NCBI GenBank assembly: GCA_036346275.1
Contig: CM070722.1
Coordinates: 66,377,524 to 66,441,523, forward strand
Direction: 5' to 3'
DNA from: Otatea glauca
Lineage: Eukaryota; Streptophyta; Magnoliopsida; Poales; Poaceae
DNA: 64,000 nt
The notes under the pieces: model-generated
The model's input: the letters and a program-made list of their open reading frames with translations, nothing else
Told to the model about the DNA's origin: nothing
Database searches by the model: none
Program-made: the position numbers and the translations under genes
Shown here: in pieces, positions 12,355 to 23,944 of the stretch
Numbering within the stretch: the first letter of the stretch is position 1
Layout: each line of letters starts with the position of its first letter

Positions 12355-14348
12355 CTTACGGAGGCGGAACCGACCTTCACAAACTTCCCACGGCCAACCA
12401 CACAAAGCTCCGGTGGCTCGTAGGCAACCTCCTAGCCGTCTAGGAGTCCTCAACCTCCAAGAGTAACAAATGCTCACGAAGAACAAACTTGGAGATGAAA
12501 TCAAGTGCTCAACAACTCAAAACTCACTCCCCAAACTCTTCCCAACCCTTCTCACAAGGGGATCACTTAGATCTAAGGGTAAAAGCTTCCTCAAGGCCCC
12601 CACACAGCTCCCCAAAAGCCCACACCAAAAAAGCCTCTTCAAAATGAGGGAGGATGGGGCTATAAATAGAACTCCACAAAAACTAGCCGTTGGGGGCAGG
12701 CTGCGCACAACTCGGAGACTCCGGACATTAACCCGGAGACTCCGGATTGGAAGGATCAGCTCATCCCGAGAGAGCCAACCCGGAGACTCCGGACAAACAC
12801 CCCGGACACTCCGGACTAATTCAACCCGGAGTGTCGGACTAAGCGCGGATACTCGGACCAACCGAGAGCGACCACCGAGGTGCCAACCCGAGTGTCCGGA
12901 CCAAATGTCCGGATACTCGGGACTGTCCAACAACCGAGCAACCCGACAAAAACGAGCATAACCCGACTCGGACTCGATTCTAGATATCTTGGACTCTACC
13001 AAAAGCTAAGAACGAGGGCTACACTACCAACAAGATCTCACTATCCAAAACTCAAAGGATAACCACAGATTTCACAAAGAAATCAAGAGAGACCTACAAC
13101 CCTCACTTTTGACTACCAACACCACTCTCTTTCTAAGATTCACAAGGATGGATCACTTGAGCACTTGACACATCTAAAAGTCATTCGACATCGCATCCCT
13201 CTTAATAGTACGGCAATCCTTAGACTCAAAATAAATCAAAGATAATATAAGTCTAGAAATAGTCACTTGTCGTCTTCTTTCTTGATGTCGATGCATGAAG
13301 ACCTTCACCATATAATTGATGACATCTTCGCCTTGTCCAACTCGACTCGATTCACCTCATGAGACTCTCGTCCTATCAACCTTGACTTGATCATCCTCTC
13401 GGCGATCTCCACGCCAAGTCGCTCTTGACTTAGTCCTCAACTCTTGGTGACACCGCGTCTTGTTGACCTCGACAATGATCATCCTCCAAGATACCTTGGT
13501 CATCATACACGACGGGACCTAATTCTTTCCAAACTACTCATGAAAGACATTAGTCCCAAAAGCTCGATAGATATGAACAAATTGATATTTGTGAGCAATT
13601 GATTACAACAAGTGTTTCATAAAAAGAAGCACAACATAACTGGAAACACTTGACATAAGAAATGTTCTCTACTAAGTACATCATGATGAATATGTAATTG
13701 ATCTATATGCACTAGAGAGATAATTGCCAATATGATGAATCAATTAAATCATGGCAAGGATCACAGTCTTTACTTAAATGAAGCACATGATAGAATGTAC
13801 ACGAATTGTACTTGTGCAAATAATGTTTGGAATAAGAGTAAATATGTGATCCAACTCTAGATTAAACTTCACCAAGAGAAGTGCATGAGAAGATACACAA
13901 CTAAGACATGCATGCACCAAGTCAATCTATAGCAATACGAAGTTTAACTCTAGTTAATACATGCATACTAAACACAAAGCACATAATGAACTCAAATGAA
14001 TATATATGCACAAATAAATATGACATGAACCAATGTGCATATATATAATCAATATGCTACTTGGAGTTCACTATGCATTTGCACAAAAGGAATGCAATAA
14101 CAAATATAGAATACATACCAAAATTGCATACCTTATCTTTGCTTAACCATCCCACTTGATTTTCCTCTAAATAGATGAGACTGATACTCAACTAGGCAAT
14201 ACCAAGTTAGTCTCATAGCAATATAATCATATTAGAGGTTTGTCATTTGTTAAGCACTAAGTTAAGCATTTGCTTAATTGCATAGATTGTCATTATGAAT
14301 GTTTGTCATTAATCACCAAAATAACATAAGTGACTAGATGCACTTTCA
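12355..14348 (-). repeat. Unclassified LTR-like repeat with CCGGAGTCTCCGG palindromes
   Basis: No coding region is supportable. The right end reads, on the minus strand, TGAAAGTGCATCTAGTCAC, a TG start like that of a plant LTR. It abuts the truncated copia I LTR exactly. Between about 12712 and 12925 there are five or more copies of a palindromic motif of the type CGGAGACTCCGGA, with variants such as CGGACACTCCGGA. I read it as an old LTR into which the chromovirus inserted, but the other end is not recognisable. Confidence 0.4.
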
Positions 14349-14648
14349 TCGACGATGACGTAGAATGAAGAAGCCGTCGTCAACTTCTAGCGCCGTGTAG
14401 GTGAGCCTGCAGAAGGAACGACGGTGGTGGCCTTCGGGCTACTCCTACACGACTTAGGATCGGCCTTAGAATATTTAGGGGCTGCCTAATCTCAAGTGTT
14501 AGCTTAAACTCATGAGAGGTTGGCTCCCCATTATATATACGTGCAGTGCAACTCGGGACCAAAACCAATAGTTAGTTGAGTCCTCCGATCATGGCACATA
14601 TCCCTTAATTTTCGAATCTAGGCAGTTAGCCTGTGATCACATCCAACA
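14349..14648 (-). repeat. 3' LTR of copia I, truncated (300 bp)
   Basis: Near-identical to 20462-20763. The part matching 20319-20461 is missing at the left edge. Confidence 0.85.
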
Positions 14649-14873
14649 TTCTCTCACTTGATCATAAGGCTAACATAAGTCCACATAAGGCAAAACAGCA
14701 CACCAAGATAATGCGTTACAGCAGTCAATTAATGCTACTGAAACCCCATCATCTATAGTCTACTATTCCATCCCGATAGGATAGCCACTCAAGCATAATG
14801 GGAGTTGGTCTGTATTCTTATGGTCCTTATTTCCAGGATCAGATTCTGAATTCTTATCATAATTAATTCAAAA

Positions 14874-17800
14874 TCATAGACTTTCCAATAAACCCATGCC
14901 GGCAACATGTTCGCGAAAGAGGCTGGGTGGTAAGCCTTTAGTGAGCGGATCCGCAAGCATAGACTTAGTGCTTATATGTTTAACATTAATAGTTTGATCC
15001 TGGATTCTATCTTTCATAACATGATACTTAATATCAATGTGCTTGGCAGCATCACTTGACTTATTGTTACTCGAATAGAAAACTGTGGCTGAATTATCGC
15101 AGAATATAGTAAGTGGTTTTGATATGCTGTCAACCACCATTAGTCCGGGAATAAAGTTCTTAAACCATACAACATGTCCTGTAGCCTCATAACATGCCAC
15201 AAACTCAGCTTGCATCGTTGAAGATGCTGTAAGGGTTTGTTTGGAGCTTTTCCACGAAATGGTTCCTCCCACAAGTGTGAAGACATAACCTGACGTGGAT
15301 TTCTTAGAGTCAACACATCCTGCGAAGTCAGCGTCTGAATAACCCATAATCTCAAGGTCATCAGACTTCTTATATGTGAGCATGTAGTTCTTAGTGCCCT
15401 GCAAATAACGCAAGACTTTCTTAACAGTTCTCCAGTGGTCGAAACCTGGATTAGATTGATATCTGCCAAGCATCCCGGTTACGAATGCTAAGTCACGGCG
15501 AGTACATACTTGAGCATACATAATACTTTCGACAGCTGAAGCGTAAGGAATCGACTTCATTTGATCAATTTCTAATTGATTCCTTGGACTTTAGAATAAA
15601 CCAAATTTATCACCCTTAACAATAGGGGCAGACGTGGCAGAGCAGTTATGCATATTATATCTCTTAAGCACTTTGTCAATGTATGACCTTTGTGATAAGC
15701 CTAATACACCTTTGGACCGATTTCGGTGAATTTCTATGCCCAGAACATAAGAAGCATCACCAAGATCCTTCATGTCAAAATTAGAGGATAGAAATCTCTT
15801 GGTTTCATCTGACATATTCTTATCATTTGCTAGCCAATAAGATATCATCCACATAGAGCACTAAAATAATAAATTTGCTCTCTTTAGTCTTAATGTAGAT
15901 ACAATTATCCACCTTATTTTCTTTAAAGCCAAATTTCCTTATTACTTCATCAAACTTAAAGTACCACTGTCTGGACGCTTGTTTTAGTCCATAGATGGAT
16001 TTCTTAAGGTAACATCCCATTTGTTCCTTGCCTTCCACGACAAAACCTTTCGGTTGAGCCATGTATACATTTTCATAAGTCACCGTTAAGGAATACAGTT
16101 TTTACATCCATCTGATGTAGCTCCAAATCATAATGAGCGACAAGTGCCATGACAATTCTTAATGAGTCTTTCTTAGACACAGGAGAGAAGGTATCAACAT
16201 AGTCAATCCCCTCTCTCTGTGTAAAACCTTTAGCTACAATCCTAGCTTTGAATCTTTCAACGTTTTCCTTGGAGTCATGCTTAGTTTTATAGACCCACTT
16301 ACAGCCTATTACTTTAACTCCATCAGGTATGTCTACTAAATCCCAAACATCATTAATGCTCATAGATTTCAATTCATCCTCCATGGCCTCGAGCCATTTG
16401 TCTGGATCCTTATTACTTATGACTTCTTTAAATGAGATGGGATCATCCACCTTCCCTATATCATTAACATCTTCATTCATGTACACGACATAGTCATTTG
16501 GAATGGCGGATCTTCTAACCCGTTGTGATTTTCTTAGGGTTTCATTAGGTATCACAGATGGCTGTTGAAGTTCTTCATTAATTACTGATGTAGGTTCATC
16601 ATTAGGAGCAATATTACTAATCCCAGAATCATTAACTGGGGTTACAACACTAGGGTTATCACTTAGAGGTGTCATTATTTGCGGCACATTAATAAAAGTC
16701 TCTTGGATTATCGGTGATGGAACATAAGCCCGAATTTCCTCGAGATCTATATTTCTGGCCTTTGAGCTCCCACTAATTTGACCATTCTCCATAAACACAA
16801 CATGTCTAGTTTCTACAAATTTAGTATGACGATCTGGGCAGTAAAATCGGTATCCCTTATATCTATCAGGGTATCCGATAAAATGGCAGCTCACTGTTTT
16901 AGAGTCTAATTTCCCAATATGTGGGTTAAAGATTTTAGCTTCAGCGGGACAACCCCACACTCGTAAGTATTTTAAACTCGGTTTTCTGCCAGTCTAGATT
17001 TCATAAGGTGTCTTAGGGACTGACTTGCTAGGAACCCGATTAAGTATGTGGGCAGCTGTTTTTAATGCTTTCATCCATAAGGTTACTGGTAAACTGGAAT
17101 AGCTGAGCATACTTCGCACCATATCCATAAGTGTGCTATTTCTTCTTTCAGCTACACCATTCTGCTGAGGTTCACCAGGAGTTGAGTATTGAGCTACTAT
17201 GCCATTTTCTTGAAGATATCTAGCAAAGGGACCAAGAATTTGCCCATAAGGAGCATATCTACCATAATATTCTCCTCCTCGATCTGATCGCACCACTTTA
17301 ATCTTTAGATTGTGCTGATTTTCTATTTCAGCCTTGAATATTTTAAATTTATCGAGCGATTCAGACCGATCACGAATGGGGAAAATATAACCATAACGGG
17401 AGTAATCATCAGTGAATGTAATGAAAGAATCAAAACCATCCACTGATGTCACAGGAAAAGGTCCACAAATATCGGTGTGGATTAATTCTAATATCCACAA
17501 TAGCGAGTAGCCCCTTTCTTAATTTGTTTTACGTATTTACCCTTAATGCAATCAATGTAGGGGTCTGAGTCTGAGAAATCAAGCGGGTGGAGTATCTCTT
17601 CCTTAATGAGACGTTCCATTCTCCCCTTCGAAATGTGACCTAAGCGACAGTGCCACAATTTCGATGAAGTCTTATCATTAATTCTTTTACGTTTATTTGT
17701 GCCATCGCATATATTCATTAACACAAATGATTCTTTAAGGGAAAGAACATAAAGCTTGTCTCGTTTGACAGCAAGACCAACATCATTAGAATTAAACTTT

Positions 17801-18998
17801 ATTATGCATTTGTCATTCCCAAACTTACAATGAAAACCTTCATCATATAATAATGAAACTGAAATAAGGTTCCTTCTCAAACTAGGAACATAAACTACAT
17901 TATTTAGATGAAGTACAAAGCCGTTTTCTAATACTAATGGTAAGGTCCCAATGGCTTCAACTTCAGCCTCCTTCCTATTAGCGACTCTAAGGCTTCGCTC
18001 CCCTTCTCTTAGCGTCTTCACGGAAAGGAATCCCTGTAAAGAATTTGAAACATGTATAGAGGCACCTGAGTCAATCCACCAAGAATTAGGTGAAAAATCA
18101 GCATAAAAAGATTCTTCAATAAAGGTGATTTCATCATTACCCTTCTTATCGAGCCACTTCAGAAATCCTGGGCAATTTTTCTGAATATGCCCATCTTTCT
18201 TGCAAAAGCGACATACGACGCTGTTAGATGAAGAGGGTGTTGCTGGAGCTTTTCCTTTATGCTCCGCCTTACTTGACTCAGTTTTGGGAGAGAAATTGAG
18301 TTTTTTTGGACTTATGGTCTCCTTGGAATTTTCTCTTCTTATTGCCTACAAGGTGGACAACGTCCTTCTTATCGGCCTTCAGTCTTTCCTCCTCCTGAAC
18401 GCACATGGCAATTAACTCGCTCATGGTCCACTTCTCCTTCTGAGTATTGTAATTGATCTTAAAAGGACCAAACTCATAAGGTAAAGAAGTCATTATGAAA
18501 TGAACCAAAAGCCTTACGAAATAGCCATGTCCATTCCTTTAAGCTTGGAAGCCATATCGGTCATCATCATGATATGCTCCCGACACTTTATACATCCTCA
18601 TACTTGGATGTGAGCATTTTCATGATTAATGTATTGGCATAGACTTTTGAGGAGCCTTTGAATTGCTCCTCCACTGAAGCCGATACACCTTAGCATCTTG
18701 GTCGGGATTGCTCCCTAATTCCTCCGATATTGTGCTCTTCATTATCATCAAGGACATGCGGTTAGACCGCTCCCATTTCTCTCTGCGGTTTCATAGGACT
18801 TCTTTAACTCGGAGAAGTTCTCAACATCGTGATGAAGGAGTGGAGCGACCTCACAAGTGCAAGGCCCAAATCCATTATTCCAAGAGTTATGAGCAGTCTT
18901 TCCTTCCAAGAGGGGAAGTTATTACCAGAAAGTTGTTCCATGCTATTTAGGGTACTCGCAATGTTTGTAGTGGTCATAGCTGAATAAAATATATACAA
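14874..18998 (-). pseudogene. gag-pol of copia I, several frame breaks
   Basis: Domains are in copia order on the minus strand. Gag starts near 18975 (MTTTNIASTLNSMEQLSG) and has a zinc knuckle CRFCKKDGHIQKNC at 18172-18213. The protease site WIDSGAS is at 18061-18078. Integrase has LWHCRLGH near 17640, TFTDDYSRYGY near 17400, SDRGGEYYG near 17270 and GEPQQNGVAERR near 17160. RT has GFTQREGIDYVDTFSPV near 16210 and YVDDILLAS near 15840. RNase H (14874-15560) has YSDADFAG and KHIDIKYH. Breaks near 18530-18800, 17490, 16980, 15840 and 15575 prevent a continuous polyprotein. The integrase-before-RT order is diagnostic of Ty1/copia; I do not assign the lineage. Confidence 0.88.
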
Positions 18999-19439
18999 AT
19001 ATTAGTGAGCAATTTAATATCTGGCATAAAATTAACCCTACGTTGGTCTGGTTAATAATATGCTAATGACAGTTCTAATTCATAATCACCGTTGTGCAGA
19101 ATATGAAAAAAGAACTTAAAATTTAATTTAAATGGGTATGACTCATGACTAGAATCAACTTTGATCAGAATATAATCATGATCATGAAATTAATCCCAAA
19201 ATATTATTAAATCTCTAATCAAGATTTCTCGTTGGTTCCATCTTAATTAGAGACAATTTCATTAAATATTTTATCCAGCAATTAACACTCTTAAAACAGT
19301 CCAATCATCATATTAAAAGAATAATCAGCATTTAAATTATGAGAAAATACTATAAATAAATAATCCCACAATTTATAAAATTTTCGGGCCAAAAGACAAA
19401 ATAGCCAAAAACTGAGCACTAAAATCTCAGCCCAAAAAA

Positions 19440-20060
19440 CTTTAAATCTGATTTTGGCCTATTAGGCCCATAGCCAAAGCAACTAAGGCCCAAGCCGACG
19501 GCCCAATTAAATCCCTCAAACTAGGCTTTAACCAAATCATCTGTGACCGTCGGATCCTTGGTCGAACGGCTCAAAAACATGCGCACAAAAAAAAGGAATG
19601 CCGGTCGACGGATTAACATCAGATGGCTGAGGATGATGGCGCCTGGAATAAAAACTGAACCACCGAAAACCCTAACCCTAATTGACTCTCCCGATTTCCA
19701 CGCGCATCTAACCGAGAGAGACGGCGGCGGCGGCAAACTCGGCGCGTGTGGTTCCCGGTGCCACGATGGGCTCGGTGCGGGCTCCCGGTGGCGACGCTAA
19801 GGTGCGGAGCTCCGGCGGCGGGTTGGAGGCGCGCAAGGCTCGGCGAGCTGTGCGGCGGCGCGGGCAAATGCCGACGGGGCGAGGCTGAGCCGTGGGCTCG
19901 CACGGCGCACGAGCTCTCTGGCCAAAAGCGAAGAGCGGCAGCGCGCGCGGCTAAGGCGCAGAAGCGCATCCCCACCGATGGCAATACTAGAGGTAATCTG
20001 CACTTATTTCTTGATCCGATTCTTAATTTGGAGAACAAAGAAATGGGATTTGCATTTTAG
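19440..20060 (+). other. Leader of copia I resembling a host promoter and first exon in antisense
   Basis: The space between the primer site and gag is 1.3 kb, long for a copia leader. Read on the plus strand it has three GGCCCA motifs (19465, 19487, 19500), a TATA-like GAATAAAAAC near 19646, and a telo-box AAAACCCTAACCCTAAT at 19666-19682. A GC-rich open frame of 104 codons begins at 19746, and there is a splice-donor-like AG|GTAATC at 19992. Telo-boxes combined with GGCCCA (site II-like) motifs are typical of plant housekeeping promoters. I recognise no protein. Capture of a host promoter and exon is inference. Confidence 0.4.
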
Positions 20061-20302
20061 GGTTCTGGAAATGGGGAGCAATCAGAGGTTCCTTAATATG
20101 TCGATTCTTATTTGCTCACCTCCTTCTAAATTCTTAACCGAAACCATCAGAGACATCATGCCGAATGGATTAACATTAACCCGAATTAACATAAAACCTT
20201 AATACATTCGGTTCGGTTCAAACCGAAATATTTTTCTCACTCTCATCTACTACTCAAAAACATCACCGAATAAAATTAATGGTTCATGTAAAAGAGACTA
20301 GC

Positions 20303-20316
20303 TGGCTCTCATGCCA
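20303..20316 (-). other. Primer binding site of copia I
   Basis: On the minus strand TTGGCATGAGAGCC follows the LTR end (TATCA) after one or two bases. It resembles the iMet site TGGTATCAGAGCC with substitutions. Confidence 0.55.
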
Positions 20317-20318
20317 AC

Positions 20319-20763
20319 TGATAGAAATTATTTAGGGTTCTTAAGACATTTAACTAGCCATTCACATGAACACCTATTGCGGAAATCGTTAGCATATATA
20401 CCGTTAGGTGAAGCCATCGGTTGCAGATTGGTGGAGATGATGAGGTGGAAGTAATGATCTTCGACGATGACGTAGAATAAAGAAGCCGTCGTCAACTTCT
20501 AGCGCCGTGTAGGTGAGTCTGCAGAAGGAACGACGGTGGTGGCCTTCGGGCTACTCCTGCACGACTTAGGATCGGCCTTAGAATATTTAGGGGCTGCCTA
20601 ATCTCAAGTGTTAGCTTAAACTCATGAGAGGTTGGCTCTCCATTATATATACGTGCACTGCAACTCGGGACCAAAACCAATAGTTAGTTGAGTCCTCCGA
20701 TCATGGCACATATACTTTAATTTTCGGATCTAAGCAGTTAGCCTGTGATCACATCATCCAACA
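20319..20763 (-). repeat. 5' LTR of copia I (445 bp)
   Basis: Full-length LTR with TG...CA ends. Its left 140 bp (20319-20461) is absent from the partner copy. A TATATATAC stretch near 20645 may be the core promoter on the minus strand. Confidence 0.8.
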
Positions 20764-20843
20764 CAATCTAGTCTAGAATTAAACACGAAGTAATGCTACG
20801 TGTGTATGTGCGCACGGCTGCTGCTAGCCTCCTACAACCTAAG

Positions 20844-21245
20844 CTAGCCAATAGCCTTCTTCTTCCCTTTGGCGGCGCCGCCGTTCTTGCGCTGGAGGCG
20901 GCGCAGCAGCTCCTCGAAGTCCTCCTCGGCGCAGGGCACGCGCAGCCCGCCGGCCTGCGCGAAGCCGAACTCGTCGGCGGCGCGCTCCATGAGGTCCCGG
21001 AACGCCGGCTCCCGGAGGTATCCCGTGGGCACCACGAACCGCCGCGCTTCCTCCCCGACGTACACCGCGAAGTACCCCTTGGGAACGCCGCCCCCGCCCA
21101 GCGATCCCGGCTGCTGCTCCAGCAGTGCCTCCCGGACCCCTGCCTCCTCGTGCGCCGCTGCCGCGCCCTTGTCCTTCTTCCTCCCCCCGCCCTTCTTGGT
21201 CGACGACGAAAACTTGGGCGCCCGGAAGTAGCCCATCACCATCAT
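20844..21245 (-). CDS. SAUR family auxin-responsive protein
   Basis: Small auxin-up RNA proteins are short, plant-specific regulators of auxin-driven cell expansion; many inhibit PP2C.D phosphatases and so raise plasma-membrane H+-ATPase activity. The 133-residue product has a basic, low-complexity N-terminus (FSSSTKKGGGRKKDKG), then the SAUR domain: GVPKGYFAVYVG, RRFVVPTGYL, PAFRDLMERAADEFGF, and a short acidic EEDFEELLRRL. It is intronless, as is usual for the family. The frame is open upstream to 21371, but a TATATA at 21319-21324 puts the RNA start downstream of that ATG, so I start at 21245; ATGs at 21242 and 21236 are equally possible and the latter two have better Kozak context. Very GC-rich, unlike its neighbours. 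A copia element begins 80 bp past the stop. Confidence 0.9.
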   Translation of the reverse strand: MMVMGYFRAPKFSSSTKKGGGRKKDKGAAAAHEEAGVREALLEQQPGSLGGGGVPKGYFAVYVGEEARRFVVPTGYLREPAFRDLMERAADEFGFAQAGGLRVPCAEEDFEELLRRLQRKNGGAAKGKKKAIG

Positions 21246-21318
21246 TAATTGTCGCCGGCCGGCGAGGCCGCAAGATCGCGTACGTCCCGAGTGCTCGTCG
21301 TCGTCCAAGAACCGTACG

Positions 21319-21324
21319 TATATA
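21319..21324 (-). promoter_or_regulatory. TATA box of the SAUR gene
   Basis: CTATATAC on the minus strand lies about 75 bases before the first plausible ATG, giving a 5' UTR of roughly 45 bases. Confidence 0.55.
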
Positions 21325-21910
21325 GCACGTTTCTTGGTCGGTGCAGCCGGCGACCGGAGAGAAGGGATCAATTAAAGCATGCGGGCGTTGGAGTTGGTGG
21401 GCTTGGGGCCTGACCTTGGGTTGTTGGCGGGCTGGCGGCCATGGCTGCTACTCGCTAAGCTCTTCTTGGGGTTGGTACGGTGTGGAATAGCACAACGTCT
21501 GCACTTGGCAAGGGGGAGGAGGACGTGGTCACCTCGTCTCAACTAGAGCTTCTCTTGTGTTGGGGTTTGCGACTCGAATGATTACGAGGTTGGGGAGCAA
21601 GGGAGTCCGTGTTTTATTTTTATACTAGTGGAGTAGTGGTGGTGGTGACGATAAGTTGAGCTTAATTTAGTTTAATCAGGGGATTTAGATGGAAATTTGT
21701 CTGATTTTGTTTGAAAATACTCCCTCCGTTTCTGGGTCTCTTTGGTTTGAAGGGAAACCAAAGAAAAACATAGGAATCTCAATTCGACGGAAATGTGCAC
21801 TGTTCACCCCCTTACTTCAAAGAATCTGCCACCGGAAAAACGAATGAAAATTTTCCTATATATCTCTTTTGGTTTCAAAGGAATAGCACAAATATATATA
21901 CATATGTATA
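21325..21910. other. SAUR upstream region
   Basis: No coding region. It holds the SAUR promoter. A CTCCCTCCGTTTC at 21721 resembles a Stowaway end but has no partner, so it may be a remnant. The 21740-21900 stretch is AT-rich and unclassified. Confidence 0.4.
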
Positions 21911-22731
21911 TCTCTACTACTTCTAATTACGAGTCGGTGACGGTCCGTTCTCCTCCAGAGTATCTGATTCGTTAGATCTAACATTAACAGCTGAGATAGA
22001 AGAGGATTTAATCATATCTTAGATGGAAGGATTTTACCATATCTTTTTTGAATAGAAATATTATTTTAGCATATCTCTATTCACATGTCCTTACTATGGA
22101 AGGATGTTATTCATATATCTTATAAATAGAAGAATTTTCTCATCATATCCTGCTTGGATAGAAGGATATACTCACTATATCCTATAATACGGGAATTCTA
22201 TCTTATCATATCTGGAAATGCATAGATTAAAAGGAAAAAATCACGTAACCAAATCACGTGCCAATTACGAAGATATCGGGGAGACCTCGCTTCCATCCGC
22301 TGCGTCTGACGCATACCTTTCATCTACTCCCTATTAGAGGCACCCACTCATCTCCAAGAGGGCAGTCGGTCGGTAGTAGAGACACACCCAGGAAAAGAAG
22401 AGAAGAGAAGAGAGAATCTGCGTGCAAGAAGCAAGAAGATTTTCTGCAAGAGGAAGGCAATGACTTTCTCCTCCTTCAATAGTAAGGATTGATAACTCCC
22501 TACTAATTCTAATTAGGAGTTGGTAGCGGTAGTCCGTTCTCCTCCAGAGTAATTAATTCGTTGGATCTGACATAAACGGTTGAGATGGAAGAGAATTTAA
22601 CCCAATAGTCAAATCTCTTCGGAGGAACAAGCCTTTCCTACTATTGAAATATAACTAAAGTTAGTGTTCTTGGCAAATAAATTTTTTGTCGCAAATTGAG
22701 TTTTCGTTGCAACGCACGGGCACATGACTAG
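21911..22731 (+). mobile_element. Non-autonomous Helitron-like element
   Basis: It starts TCTCTACTAC after an A and ends CACATGACTAG before a T, matching Helitron rules (5' TC, 3' CTAG, insertion between A and T). Just before the end is TTCGTTGCAACGCACGGG, the imperfect hairpin seen in many grass Helitrons. A second start-like block at about 22497-22605 repeats 21913-22010 (shared CCGTTCTCCTCCAGAGTA), suggesting two elements in tandem or an internal duplication. No Rep/helicase gene is present. Confidence 0.55.
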
Positions 22732-22746
22732 TATATACATACATAT

Positions 22747-22769
22747 ATGTATGTATGTATGTATGTATA
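22747..22769. repeat. (GTAT)n microsatellite
   Basis: About five GTAT units lie between the Helitron-like end and the Tourist MITE. Confidence 0.8.
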
Positions 22770-22792
22770 CATGCATACTCGTAACTCTATTA

Positions 22793-23287
22793 GGTGGCGT
22801 TTGGTTAGGTGGATGGGATATGACCATTTATGGATTTGGAGTTATCTAATTGTTTAGATGAGTGGATGGATGTGATATGGTTATTCAGTTTTTTGGAATA
22901 TTTCCTCAAGATGCTGGATAGAGCCATCCCAAAAAAAGACCGGACGGGCTCATCCAGTTTGTTACATGAAGAGGTATACTCGGTTAAATTTTACCCGAAA
23001 ATTCGAATTTTGTTGAAAATTCAAATTTTGGTTAACTTTTGTCAAAAAAATCAAATTTGGTCAAACTTTATCTAAAAATTGAAATTTCAATCAACTTTTG
23101 TCCAAAAATTTCAAATTGAAATTGAAAACCTTGATTACAACTAGCCTATCCATCCTCATCCATCCAACCAAACAAAAAATTAGTTCATCCCTATCTATCC
23201 AACCAAACAACCACTTGGATAACTTCATCCCATCCGTGAATGATGATCATATCCCATCCAACCTCATTCAGGCAACCAAACGCACCC
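22793..23287. mobile_element. Tourist-like MITE (PIF/Harbinger), 495 bp
   Basis: The ends are inverted repeats: GGTGGCGTTTGGTT at the left and AACCAAACGCACCC at the right, continuing into GGATGGGATATGA / TCATATCCCATCC. Both sides carry TTA (22790-22792 and 23288-23290), the target duplication of this superfamily. No coding capacity. Confidence 0.85.
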
Positions 23288-23290
23288 TTA

Positions 23291-23682
23291 TTTTCTTTTG
23301 CACCAGGAACAAGACAGTGCATGACAGCTAGCAATAGGAAGAGGATGTCATATTCATTTATTTAGCACTTACGGGTGGGCTCAGCAATTCAGTGGCGCCA
23401 TGATCTATCAGTGGAATGAAAATGACAAATTTAGCACTACGTAGGTTAAATAAATAAGATGCATTACTCAATCCTAATTTTTTTTCTTTGTGTTTCTCCT
23501 ACAACCCATCCAAACATATCTTCCTACATTTTTCCTGTATTTTCCAATCCTTGTGTTTTGCATATGTATTCCTTTCCTATTCCTACGATTGTCTATTCAT
23601 GTGCATGCTTGTTCATTCCTATATTCCAAAGTGGCCCTTGAAATGTAAGGCATATAATTTTTTTCAGTTTTGTTTCAATATA
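23291..23682. other. Intergenic DNA between two MITEs
   Basis: AT-rich; I see no gene, RNA or repeat with clear ends. Confidence 0.5.
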
Positions 23683-23944
23683 CTCCCTCCGATCACAAAT
23701 AGTTGTCATATATTTTGAACATAGGTGTAATTAAACTTTTGAAACTTTGACTATAAATATATTTTTAAATATTTAAATTGGATACATGAAAATTATATGT
23801 TTAGATTTGTCTCAAAAAGTACTTTCATAATATTATAATTTTATTAGGTTCTATAAATATATTATAATAAAAATTAGTAGTCAAAACCGTATTTTGGAGA
23901 CTGTGTCGATATCTAAAACGATAACTATTTGTGACTGGAGGGAG
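23683..23944. mobile_element. Stowaway MITE, 262 bp
   Basis: Left end CTCCCTCCGATCACAAATAG and right end CTATTTGTGACTGGAGGGAG are inverted repeats with one extra base. TA flanks both sides (23681-23682, 23945-23946), the Tc1/mariner-type duplication. The same family recurs at 48977. Confidence 0.9.

Larger units (their letters stand above)
14349..20763 (-). mobile_element. Ty1/copia element I, 3' LTR truncated
   Basis: Direct repeats of about 300 bp at 14349-14648 and about 20462-20763 flank copia-type gag-pol on the minus strand. Read on the minus strand, the 5' LTR (20319-20763) runs TGTTGGATG...TATCA and is followed by a primer site. Before the 3' LTR is a purine-rich GTGAGAGAA. The 3' LTR lacks its last 140 bp and stops at the unclassified repeat, so no target duplication can be tested. 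The LTR copies are very similar (a few substitutions), which suggests a fairly recent insertion, yet pol has several breaks. Confidence 0.88.

Noticed and set aside
20839..21325. Plus- and minus-strand GC-rich frames of 66-151 codons over the SAUR gene
   Set aside because: They are out-of-frame or antisense readings of a GC-rich gene; only the 20844 frame has the SAUR domain.
21246..21371. N-terminal extension of the SAUR frame to an upstream ATG
   Set aside because: The TATA box at 21319-21324 lies inside this extension, and family members start near the MGYF-type N-terminus.
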